A stretch of DNA of 64,000 nucleotides from Bremia lactucae (lineage: Eukaryota > Oomycota > Peronosporomycetes > Peronosporales > Peronosporaceae): assembly GCF_004359215.1 (NCBI RefSeq), contig NC_090612.1, positions 5,339,683-5,403,682 of the forward strand. Reading direction: 5' to 3'. Positions 55,563 through 64,000 of the stretch are shown here, in pieces. The stretch's first letter is position 1. Each line of letters begins with the position of its first letter. Under the pieces are notes generated by a model, which saw only the letters and a program-made list of their open reading frames with translations, ran no database searches and was not told the DNA's origin. The position numbers and the translations under genes are program-made.

Positions 55563-55598
55563 CATGCCCAATTTTTTTGCGATCAAACCTGTTCTCAT
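55563..55598 (-). pseudogene. rplC: rplC start (ribosomal protein L3), 12 codons
   Basis: MRTGLIAKKLGM directly followed by a stop created at the breakpoint. It begins two bases after the rpsJ stop, the gene order of the bacterial S10 operon. The MRTG-IAKKLGM start is typical of alphaproteobacterial L3. Confidence 0.75.
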
Positions 55599-55600
55599 CT

Positions 55601-55755
55601 TTAAGCACCTACCAATTTAATTTCAACATCAACACCGGCTGGTAAATCCACTTTCCTTAAAGCTTTTACAGTTTGAGGGGTAGGATAATTAATAATCACT
55701 AGCCTTTTTTGAGTTCTAATTTCAAACTGTTCTCTAGACTTTTGATAATAATCCT
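55601..55755 (-). pseudogene. rpsJ: rpsJ 3' end (ribosomal protein S10)
   Basis: [18 protein letters not shown] then [20 protein letters not shown] and EIKLVGA-stop: the C-terminal half of bacterial S10. Oomycete mitochondria also encode rps10, but the adjoining L3 start (not encoded in oomycete mitochondrial genomes, to my knowledge) points to a bacterium. The 5' half is missing. Confidence 0.85.
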
Positions 55756-55773
55756 CACTCAATTATTTACAAT

Positions 55774-56007
55774 TTATTTAGCATAAGGACCAAAAAATTT
55801 ACCATTACTTAAATTTTTTCCACGAAACTTCAGTAATTGTGGATATTTATGGTCAGTCCGTAATTTTATATATGGAAACGATTTGTCATCTTTTAATAAT
55901 ATGTTGAATTTGGGCTTGTGTTTTTTGATTAATTGTCCTTCAAGGAGTAGTGCGGCTGACTCAGATTCTGTAATAACATATTCAACTTTATGTACCAAGG
56001 AAACCAT
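55774..56007 (-). pseudogene. uvrC: uvrC internal fragment (excinuclease ABC subunit C)
   Basis: 78 codons matching the GIY-YIG nuclease region of UvrC: VEYVITESESAALLLEGQLI, KKHKPKFNILLKDDKSFPYI, KLRTDHKYPQLLKFRG and KFFGPYA, followed by a breakpoint stop. UvrC is a bacterial nucleotide-excision repair protein absent from eukaryotic nuclei and mitochondria. Both ends are truncated, so it cannot work. Confidence 0.88.
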
Positions 56008-56590
56008 AATCTTATTTTTCCCGCCACACGATTGTCCACTGGCTTTTAGCCGTGGAGCAATGCGGTGTCGCCCAGCTCATCGAGGACGACAGCCGGATGG
56101 TGTCGTGCGCCATGTCGCATATGCGGGGTAAGGCCTCAGAGTGGGCTTACTTGGCGCTTGTGGTGCACGTAAAGGCCTTCCCTACATTGGCGATCTTTAA
56201 GACAAATATTCGCGCCATGTACCAGCCGCCGAACAACGGTGTTGCTCCAGGCCCGTTCTTTGGAGCGTGACAGACGAAGCGATCTCTGCAAGAGTATGCG
56301 CAGGAGATGCGCTCGCTGTCGGCGTCCATTACCGTAGGTCCGACTCCGGAGCACATTAAGGTGCCCACGTTTATGAACGGACGACGACATGGCCCATCGC
56401 GACAGGCCCTTTTCAGAAAGGTGCCGTCGACGATGGAAGAGGCAATCCAAAATGCCTAAGTTGAGGAGCAATCCAACAACAGTGCCCCGGCGATAGCTTG
56501 GTATAAGCCGTCGGCCGAGAGGACAGATACCACTCCCATGGAGTTGGGCAATGCAGATCTAGTCTGCTCTATATGCATAAGCGCGGCTAT

Positions 56591-56835
56591 ATGATGGATC
56601 GCTGATATGCCAGGGTCCCTGCTGGGGCGAAAGCGCACAGCAAGAAAACTCACTTCCCAAATGGCGATGGCAAAACCAGCGTGCGAGACGCATGAGATCT
56701 GCATCGACCACTGAGGGGTCGGGAAATGCAGGAGCGCAGTAGGGGCGGGATGCCCTCGCTTAGTACGGGGTGTTCCTTGAGATAGCGTACAGCCTACCAT
56801 GACGATTCGGAAACTGATACAGATGCCAACATTAG
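56591..56835. other. tail of family C gag, nothing else recognised
   Basis: Low-similarity remains between the gag relic and LTR B. A doubled CACTTCGCACT block begins just after, inside the LTR. Confidence 0.35.
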
Positions 56836-57298
56836 TGTAACGGGGCACTACTGACTTGTACTGCTTCAGTAAAAGTCCACTTCGCACTCCTTCGGTAAAA
56901 GTCCACTTCGCACTGCTTCAGTGCGAAGTGGTGCCTCACGTCACTTCACGACACTAGTACGTGCAGTGGAAGACTCTCTTTAACACATGCTTTAAAGAGG
57001 GCTTATATTTTTTTATCTAATATAAATAAGTTCTTCTGTTTCTATCTATTCAATACTAACTTTATTACAAACTAATCCAAAACATGTAATAAAGTCTTAT
57101 CTGTCTCTCTCTTTGCGCGCGTCCTGCGCTGACTGGACCGCGTAGAAAGTAGATATAATGGTCAATATCTACCAATAGATAACTTTTTTAGAGTATTACC
57201 ATGTAAAGTAACATTCTTTATATATTATCTACCTTTCAGATAATGTATTAATCAACAACCTTTAAATGTTAATTCATGTAACGATACACCCCGTTACA
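56836..57298 (-). repeat. LTR family B (3' LTR of the minus-strand element at right)
   Basis: 463 bp; on the minus strand TGTAACGGGGTGTATCGTTA (57298) to CCCCGTTACA (56836). Upstream on that strand is AAGGGAGGGGTGA (57311-57299), the polypurine tract. A short duplication (AGTCCACTTCGCACT twice) lies near 56872-56916. Confidence 0.88.
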
Positions 57299-57376
57299 TC
57301 ACCCCTCCCTTAAACGATGATCACTCTGACTGTCATTGAATAGAGTGGTTACTATACGACCACTTAGTTAAAAACG

Positions 57377-58960
57377 ATGTTAATTGGTCAAAACCATCGT
57401 TTTTCATTCTATCGCATGGTTAACAAGTCCGTACGGTATGTAAATAGTGCGGCGCCTTCGGCTGCGGTTCATGCAGCCGCGGGTTACGCATTATTGTCTC
57501 TTTCGGCAGACGTTTCGTCTGCCGTAGCGTCATATCCTCCCGCAACTCTAAATGTTGCGGGTGCACGTGGTGATACACCAAGTGAATGCGACTCTTCTTT
57601 GGAGGTCGACGTAAAATGCGAGTCGGACGAAATGGTTGACTTGAGGAGAACAGAACAGTCGCCTGATTATTGTCAGGCGGCTGACTATAAGCCTTCGGAT
57701 GAGGGGGCTCAGTCAAATAGGCGTGCTCGTAGCATTCACTATAGCAGCTCGGTTCCGACGATGAGAATGATTCCTCATCGCCAGCACCGTCTCCCGTGCC
57801 GTCACCCGCACATATTTCTGTGCGTCGTGATGACGATGTCGTAAGCAATCGTAATAAAGTTCTTGTGGTACCCCTGCTTCAGTGGGTACAACTCAGGGGG
57901 CCGTAGACACAAAAATGTATCGTCTTGCCCCTGAAAAAAAGCCGTGGTTTTTTCTCGAGAAGCTAATTAATAGCTTGTCTGGAGAGACTACTCCTCACAA
58001 TATAATTCCCTTATATATTGCGACAAAGCTACATGACCTTGATCCCAGCGCGAAGCAGTTTCGCGCTGAGGAAGATTTTATCTCGATGCTTTGGTCAAGC
58101 ATCGATGGTATAGTGGCAACAATAAGCGAGATAAATTCTTGCTTATGCAAGCCTGGTGCGCGTTCATTCGCAATGTCAAAGACATTGGATTCGGAGCCTG
58201 GCTTCAAAGACTTAACGCAATTCGCGTTAAGTTTGAGAAACGAACTCCAACCGGTGCAAGGTATAAATTGCATTGGTTGTCACGTGAGGTAGGACTTCCA
58301 TGCCTCACGTGGAGTGATCCCTGCCCGTGTTGGGTACAATACGAAGCGAGTAAAAGGGGATGTCTATTCCCTTTCTTTGCCCTGGGGAAGGGCTCGTATC
58401 TCTATCGAGATGCGCGATGCGATTGACGTTTTGCAATCGATTTACAAGCGTCAGGGGCGCGTGTTTTCCGATGAACCTTTGATCCATCGGATGAGTCTTG
58501 TCATACTACGGAGGAGGCCCTCAACCTCTACAACCAGCTGGGAACGATGCTCCCAGCTGTCATGTGAAGGTGGATATCCACGCCAGCGAACAAGATAACT
58601 TGTTCGCTGCCCCTCCACATCAAGGTGGTTTTGAATACGTTCCACAAGGAAACGTTGACCATCCGACCCATCTCTCGGATTTATGGTCGAAAATCGACAA
58701 ACTCAATCACTTCCTCCATGATTTGAAGGAGGGACCTGATCACGGGCGCGGTAAGCGTCGCTCGTTGGAGCAGACGGTGCAGGCTCATTATATCGAACGG
58801 TTGGAAAACCGTTCGAAGAGTGCGTACTCAATGTTGAGTACGTACGGATGTATTCCGCTCTTCGTGATGAGCTGTCTTCCGCTCATCGCGGTTTCGAGGA
58901 TCATCGGATCCAACATGAGATTCTGGTCGTGACCACAAGAATCTTATAGGGATTCTTGAA
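57377..58960 (+). CDS. antisense ORF of Gypsy family B element (best-preserved copy, frameshifted)
   Basis: Plus-strand frames opposite to the element's gag-pol. Block 1 (57377-57844): Ala-rich then acidic, matching 33716-33164 minus. Block 2 (57882-58292): KMYRLAPEKKPWFFLEKLIN and NSLSGETTPHNIIPLYI, matching ALEKRPW...LSGMT at 49960-50030. Block 3 (58091-58426): LLMQAWCAFIRNVKDIGFGA, WLQRLNAIRVKFEKR and RYKLHWLSREVGLPCLTW with a CPCW, matching 50190-50330. Block 4 (58498-58932): HLSDLWSKIDKLNHFLHDLK and RGKRRSLEQTV, then in another frame ALRDELSSAHRGFEDHRIQH, matching the coiled coil at 8106-7726. Changes of frame between blocks mean indels or introns. Together about 500 residues. It overlaps the minus-strand chromodomain at 58451-58645. 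Role unknown. Confidence 0.5.
58451..58660 (-). pseudogene. chromodomain at the end of Gypsy pol
   Basis: VERIQNHLDVEGQRTSYLVR and WRGYPPSHDSWEHRSQLVVE match the chromodomain found at the C-terminus of chromovirus integrases, which directs insertion by binding modified histone H3. The aromatic cage positions (Y in SYLVRW, W in DSWE) are present. It follows a Pro/Ser-rich linker on the minus strand and overlaps the plus-strand antisense frames. Confidence 0.8.
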
Positions 58961-59184
58961 AAGGGTGGTCAAAACCGTCCTCGGAAGAAAGCGCGTACTG
59001 ATGGTACGGGTGGAGCCGACCAACGTAAAGCAAGGATGCGTTCGTATCCTACGTGGCAATTCTATTGTGTACCTATTGCCTCTGTGATTCAGTACACGGA
59101 AAGGCCCAATGAACTTGGGTAGTAGTTTACTGCAACCTAAATTAGAGACTACACGCCTAGGTAAGTTTACCGTAGAGAGTATTA

Positions 59185-62100
59185 CTAGGCCATAATTGTA
59201 AATGAAAGAACGTTTGCTCTTCCGTGATTGTTTGCGTTTCGTTTCTGACGGTCGACTGCGTTAGCAATGGAATCCTGTACGAACCAGATTACTGATTCTC
59301 GAGCTAGCAGAAATTCCTCTGCTGACTCATTTGTTTTGTCTTTTTCAGTGCGCTTTTGTGCGCACTGCCATGAGATCTTTCTCAACTTCAATGTCGATTG
59401 CTTAGACATCGACGTCATTCGCGTCATTGGTAATTTCGATGCGTGATGAGCATGAACCAGAACTGGCTTTGCTCGTGCGAGTCCCCCCCTTTAAACTAGA
59501 AGATTCCTCTAATTGGGCGGGTATGCGTTGTAGACGCATGCACCGAATTATTGATGGGGCTTTCGACCGTCGGTAAAAATTCGCTCCAATTTGGATACGA
59601 TTGGACGTAACCTCGAATTATCTCTTTGAGGACGCGGTTTACGCCTTCCGTCTGACCATCTATCTCTGCATGATCAGAAGTTGACAAAGTCAGCCGTATT
59701 CCGAGAGATCGGAACACGGATTGCCAAAACTCCGCCGTAAACCAAAAATCTCTAGATACCATGTGGATAAAGAAGATAAGTGCCCAGCCCGGAGCCGTGA
59801 TCGACTCTGGTACTCCAGCAAGATGTACCATCTTGCCGAATCTGTCTTCAGAAATCAAGGATTCCTTTGTATTTGTTATCGTCTTCGGGATATCCGAAGA
59901 CGAAGTCCAAAGATACGGACTGTCAACATTCTGCCGGAAGTGGTAGAGGTTGGAGAGGTGCACGAGATGAAGGGCTAGGCTTCACCCGTTGACATACCTC
60001 GCAAGCACGAATGTCTTGCGCACGAACTATTACTGGCAAGGCATATCAAAGTCGCGACTCACTGTGAGATAAGTCTTCTCACGTACACGATACCCACTTA
60101 TCGATGCAACTTTGCACTCATACATGATGCGTAAACGCAATTCATTACGGGTGGGAATGACGACACGAGGTGTGTCGCCAGCAATGGCTGTGTAATACAG
60201 TAACACATTGCGTATTATGTATCAATCCGTTTACGATCGATACAATTTCAACAATCCTTCAAGAATTGTTGTGATGACTTTCTAAAGCAGTTTGTCAACC
60301 CTTTAAAAGCCTTATCTTCTTGATAGGCTCTTCTAACGTCGTCAAGTAATGTTGACGACGGAGCAAGTATTTTTGCAACAGTGCACTATTGGTTTGCGCA
60401 GCCGTTAAAATCGGGCCGTAGCGAAGAAGCATCAGCTACGACATTAGATCGTCTGGTTCGTATTCCAGGTAAAGGTTTACTCAGCAATAACTTACAACCA
60501 TCCTGTTATTCTTTGCGAGAGGTGTGGACTGTTTACGGCCGTCCGCAGAGACGCATGGTCCGTATAAACAATGAACGGTCTATCTCCACGAGAGATAGAC
60601 CCTAAACGTAGCCAGTACACATTTCATGGCAAGGAGTTCCATGTCATGCACTGGGTAATTGCGTCCAGCTGGTTGAAGCTGATGAGATTGATAGCAGACG
60701 GCGCACTCTGCACCGTCTGTGTCATATTGCATTAGCGCGCAGCCGATTTGCTTAATCGCTGGTGCCACATTATTATAAAGGTCTGTCTTGGTCCGAAATT
60801 GCCATGTTAGTCGATTGCATCAAGCTTTGTTTGATTCCTTCAAAAGAATGCTGGCAATCAGGATTCCATGACCACTTTACATTTTATCTAACAAAGCGAA
60901 ATATGTACTTTCGTTTCGGAATAATTGCGGGAGTACTTATGTAAGAGCGCCTCTAACCCGAAGACATTCGAAGTCCCTTTATATTGACTGGCACAGGCCA
61001 GTCACTGATCGTCTTGATCTTTTTAGGATCAGAGCGTACACCGTGTTTACCTACGATACGATGCATCTAAGAAGTGGTATTTCGCTTGCGACGAATATAC
61101 ACGTCTTGAGATTTGCATACTACTTATGCTTACACATAAGTGTAAGAAAGTTTCAGACGTGGGTACGGAGTTTCAACGTCAGACTTTCCGTTCATGGCTC
61201 TGCTATGAACGAAGACGTCATGAAAAAACTCGGTGCGAAATTCCGCACCGATCTTAACGGATTGGTCACACTTCTGTTGCATAACTAGCCACTGCCACAT
61301 CATTCCGCTTGGAGTGCTTACTGCTGTGAACGGGGTATCTTGTTCACGCATAAAGTTATGATAGAATCCATCCATCAGGTCCATTGACGTATAGATAAAG
61401 TTGGCACTTTTTAAAAGACGTTAATCAGATGGCCTTCTTATGAACAAGAGGCAGGCATCGTCACGGCTTCATGCTGACAGTTTATGCATGGCTCGTACTT
61501 TCTCAGCCATGGTAATCCAAGGATGACATAAAGTTTGTCATCCAAATTAGTACGATGAAATTAGCATCGTACTGTGTACTCTTTAACGCGTATTGGATAC
61601 CAACAACATGTTTCTTGAATGTTACAGATGCACCTATTGCTAGGCGCACTGTCATCCTCGTTAGGGATATATCGCGCTCGATAAAATAAGTCTGCGGTCT
61701 TTTAGCGATTGGCGGTGAATTAAATTGTTCGACGCCCCGCAATTGCCTAGGGACATAAGTGACAATTTATTTGCAACTAAAACTAAAATTCTTGGTGATG
61801 AGGTTAAAATCATCACCTAAGGAAGTTACTCAAAAATTTTCTTGTGATGAGCAACTTTCGCCAAAGGTTTGTAAATTCTTTTGACGTTTGCTGGATCAGT
61901 AGGGCGCCACACACCTAATTACCCCGTCAATTTTTTGAAGATCCGCCTCGCCGTTGCGATTTCGTACCGGTGTCGGATCCGTGTCATCCGCTGTTTCCAG
62001 TGGATGGTCGATCACTTCGCTCAGAGTTTCTAGGCAATGGGCGTGGGGCACTACAAGTGGCCCGTTATCTGACAACGATCGGTTTTAAACATTTGTATGT

Positions 62101-62968
62101 AACTTGAAGAGCAACGTTTTTCACGATCTATATACGAGAGGTCCATAGGTTTCGGATCTCCGTTCTCTTGTCGTCTGCTTGAAATATAAGCACCGGAATG
62201 GACGAAAGCCTGATTCAGGATAAGTCCTACTGTTCCGCTACGGAGATCGCTTCCTCAAGCGACTCTTATTCGATCCGGAACGGGTGAGCCTTGACAGGAC
62301 CGTCTGCATGACCCGTAACGAGCACAGTTACCTGTGTTTTTCATCTGTTGGATGGCTCACGATCTTTCCGCTAGCGGGCCGACGCTTTCGCGTCGACCCG
62401 AAAGCTTAAAGAAAGAAATCTCTAAGTTCAGAGCAGTCGAATTCAACTTTCTTTTGAGATGGTTCGTCGAATTAGACGCCATAGAAGCCCATGACGATGC
62501 GACGAAATTGAAGTTTGGCATGTACAACTTGGCCGGACGTATCAAATCTTGGGCCTTAAGGCTAAAGCTTCACGACTCGATTGCCTGTGGGTCGTATGAG
62601 GTCTTCAAGACCCGGCTCATGCAAACCTTCGAGCCACCACGTGCCAAATTCAGGGCTCGAGCAGAGCTCATGGATTTGAAGCAGGGCAAGCGTGACCTTC
62701 ACGCTTTTGCCCAACATACACGATACCTTGTAAGTTCATGTAAATGCTGCTGTCTCACTTTATTAGCTGTTGAGCACCGTGTTCTCTTAACACCTCCGCG
62801 TATGATAGCCTTGCTGGTGAAGCAAGGCTACTTTTTTTACGGGCCCGTCGAGTTTTTGTTGATGAACTCGGCTTTATCCGCATGTTCTTTTTATGTGATT
62901 TGAATGAACTTCATGGCCCCATAGACTGGCCCGCCTACGCCCAAACCATTTTCATCAAACATGTCCAT
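59185..62968 (-). mobile_element. Gypsy family B-like gag-pol relic, minus strand, with inverted segment
   Basis: From high to low: gag start ATGGACATGTTTGATGAAAA at 62968; a gag segment in reversed orientation (62350-62745); gag end and knuckle remnant (to about 62030); protease LGNCGASNN near 61745-61715, with the catalytic Asp changed to Asn; RT pieces (61384-61130, VSTPSGMMWQWLVM; broken DVFVHSRAMNGKSDVE); RNase H QIGCALMQYDTDGAECAVCY (about 60755-60690); integrase DIPKTITN...VPESITAPG, GIRLTLSTSDHAEIDGQTEG (about 59900-59640), then FVQDSIANAVDRQKRNA (59290-59240). Many lesions. The pol end continues into the chromodomain at 58451. Confidence 0.8.
62350..62745 (+). pseudogene. gag middle segment inverted in place
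   Basis: Reads on the plus strand NFLLRWFVELDAIEAHDDAT, KLKFGMYNLAGRIKSWALRL, MQTFEPPRAKFRARAELMDL and KQGKRDLHAFAQHTRYLVS, while gag sequence on both sides is on the minus strand and supplies exactly the parts before and after it (compare 2554-3360, where all three follow one another on one strand). Confidence 0.8.
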
Positions 62969-62977
62969 GTTGAATGG

Positions 62978-63353
62978 AACCAACGACCTAAGTACCTTAG
63001 TACAAGTACGTCACGGAAGCCGTAATCCGTCTTCACGTGAGCGCTTTGTAACTAGGAAATAGTTATAAGACTGTTTTTATTTAATCGAATTGATAATTAA
63101 TGATTTCAACCAATCAATGGATGCCACCCCTGTAGACGCGCGTCCCTACATGTCGAGCGTAATATTCTCAATACCTCGGATTACGGATGGCGCTAGTCGT
63201 CATCCATCCTAATGTGAATACACCTATGAGCATCACATACATAACTATGTGAATCACAAGTTGCAGGTCTAAATACTTCACATGAAGTAATTGACCATCT
63301 TGTTAGTATATATAGTTGACTTAATGGGTTTGTGTATCATATAAATTTTAGCC
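62978..63353 (-). repeat. LTR family C fragment
   Basis: Resembles 32330-32740 (AGTACGTCACGG, CCGTAATCCG, GGATGGCGCTAGTCGTCATCC, ATGTGAAT.CACCTATG.GCATCACATACA). The part nearest the gag start, including the primer site, is missing. Confidence 0.7.
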
Positions 63354-63828
63354 TGTTACATAGATATTATTTTTATAAAACGAATATTAAATAATATTTC
63401 CTATTAGAGGAAATATATGAAGAATTACAAATATTTATCCCTAAATGATTTTAACTTAAAAGCTCCAATATTATCAAATTATTAATATCACGCAATAAGA
63501 CATTAATTCTTTTGATTGGTATTTAAGTTTGAGTCAACCCCGACAATTGTTACGACTCACAATTATGCGGTGCGCAAGGAGGCGTTTATCATAGTTAGTT
63601 AATAATATACAGTAGATAGATGATCGTTATGATAGAACTTAATATACTGATACAGTTTTACTTTTTCTCTTGTTCTAAAATTTTAGTTTCGGCCTCTGGC
63701 AGCTAAGACCTCCAAGCTACTTGTAAGCTTCCTCTGCACGTAATTGTACGTGAAGAATCGAGGCACCTCACCTTAACTGTAATCAATGTAGGTTGACTAG
63801 TACTGCTGTCAGTACTACTCCGTTTTCA
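63354..63828 (+). repeat. LTR family A, plus orientation
   Basis: Begins at the shared TGTTACA with the preceding LTR C fragment and follows family A (TTTGATTGGTATTTAAGTTTGA, ACAATTATGCGGTGCGCAAGG). Ends GTTTTCA, then CC and TGGTAGCA at 63831-63838. The normal TGTAACGGG hairpin start is lost at the junction. Confidence 0.78.
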
Positions 63829-63869
63829 CCTGGTAGCACTTCGTGGTCCATCCAACCGCCCTACGCACG

Positions 63870-64000
63870 TGTGAGGTCGCTTAGGCGCCCACCAACTATC
63901 TTACTGCACGTAAAAGAAGACGGTCAAACCGCTTCCTATGTGCGAAGATATGTGCGTAAATAGAGCTTGGCTGCTATAGTAGCGCCCGCCTTCACTTGGT
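63870..64000 (+). repeat. LTR family C end and primer site, cut by window edge
   Basis: GTGAGGTCGCTTAGGCG, GACGGTCAAACCGCTTCC and TAGTAGCGCCCGCC match 54775-54900, and CACTTGGT at the edge begins the primer-binding site. The element continues to the right. Confidence 0.75.

Larger units (their letters stand above)
55307..56018. other. bacteria-like DNA insert in retrotransposon gag
   Basis: About 710 bases, much richer in A+T than the gag on both sides. Contains, on the minus strand, the end of rpsJ with the start of rplC, and an internal piece of uvrC (separate entries); 55307-55560 is unidentified. The pieces are not from one continuous gene, and each is cut at its edges. No N or repeat marks the junctions. 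Origin could be transferred endosymbiont DNA used to fill a break, or an assembly chimera with bacterial reads. Confidence 0.75.
55018..56590 (+). pseudogene. Gypsy family C gag relic interrupted by foreign DNA
   Basis: Part one (55018-55306) reads MPVHLMQGLGEQALARLLK and, in another frame, QARSEALDRTVEMLSGWP and RPIRMDPPKFDE. Part two resumes at about 56020 with HTIVHWLLAVEQCGVAQLIE (stop-free in one frame) and continues SEWAYLALVVHVKAFPTLAI, LQEYAQEMRSLSASI, MEEAIQNA and a tail MELGNADLVCSICIS. PPKFDG...HTIVHWLLAVE is contiguous in intact relatives as I know them, so the intervening 0.7 kb is an insertion. Later stops at 56267 and 56457 mark further decay. Confidence 0.8.

Noticed and set aside
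55601..55755. Nuclear copy of mitochondrial rps10
   Set aside because: The adjoining L3 start two bases downstream and the UvrC piece nearby favour a bacterial donor, although the S10 piece alone could not exclude mitochondria.

Overview
The window looks like nuclear DNA from an oomycete, probably of the Peronosporales (Phytophthora or downy mildew type). The signs are a compact gene style with few, short introns (52-72 bp), an oomycete-type START-FYVE-GAF protein, a coiled-coil bZIP/START-like relic, and many decayed Ty3/Gypsy (chromodomain class) and Ty1/Copia elements of the kind that fill these genomes. The species cannot be named from the sequence alone. Four runs of exactly 100 N (15471-15570, 25100-25199, 33064-33163, 42439-42538) are scaffold gaps, each lying in or beside a repeat.

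Layout: 1-9600 holds decayed Gypsy elements. 10400-14900 is a gene island with CCT4 (chaperonin delta subunit), a broken bZIP/START-like relic on the opposite strand, and a mitochondrial GABA aminotransferase. 15571-18423 is a Gypsy element on the minus strand. 18712-20410 is a bifunctional HIS7 gene, followed by a tRNA-Arg (TCG). 25507-27537 (minus) is a START-FYVE-GAF protein, 29410-30888 a DEAD-box helicase and 35981-39460 a large uncharacterised zinc-motif protein, with nested LTR fragments between the last two. From 39870 to the end the window is a mosaic of LTR elements: one Copia, several Gypsy elements in both orientations, and three LTR families (called A, B and C here). These families share TGTAAC...GTTACA ends and a TGGTAGCA primer-binding site complementary to the 3' end of initiator tRNA-Met.

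The host genes are unrelated housekeeping functions (protein folding, GABA shunt, histidine synthesis, membrane signalling, organellar RNA metabolism) and do not form a pathway. Five intron calls restore reading frames or family-like joins; one intron in the 36-39 kb gene is a multiple of three and would be mistaken for a membrane segment.

The most unusual observations are as follows. (1) Reading frames on the strand opposite to gag-pol recur between the integrase/chromodomain and the 3' LTR in several Gypsy copies, with protein-level similarity between diverged families. (2) About 0.7 kb of AT-rich, alphaproteobacteria-like DNA (rpsJ end, rplC start and an internal uvrC piece) is lodged inside a retrotransposon gag gene. 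(3) About 0.4 kb in the middle of another gag gene is inverted in place. (4) A ~330 bp insertion of unknown origin and a triple tandem duplication lie in one integrase relic.
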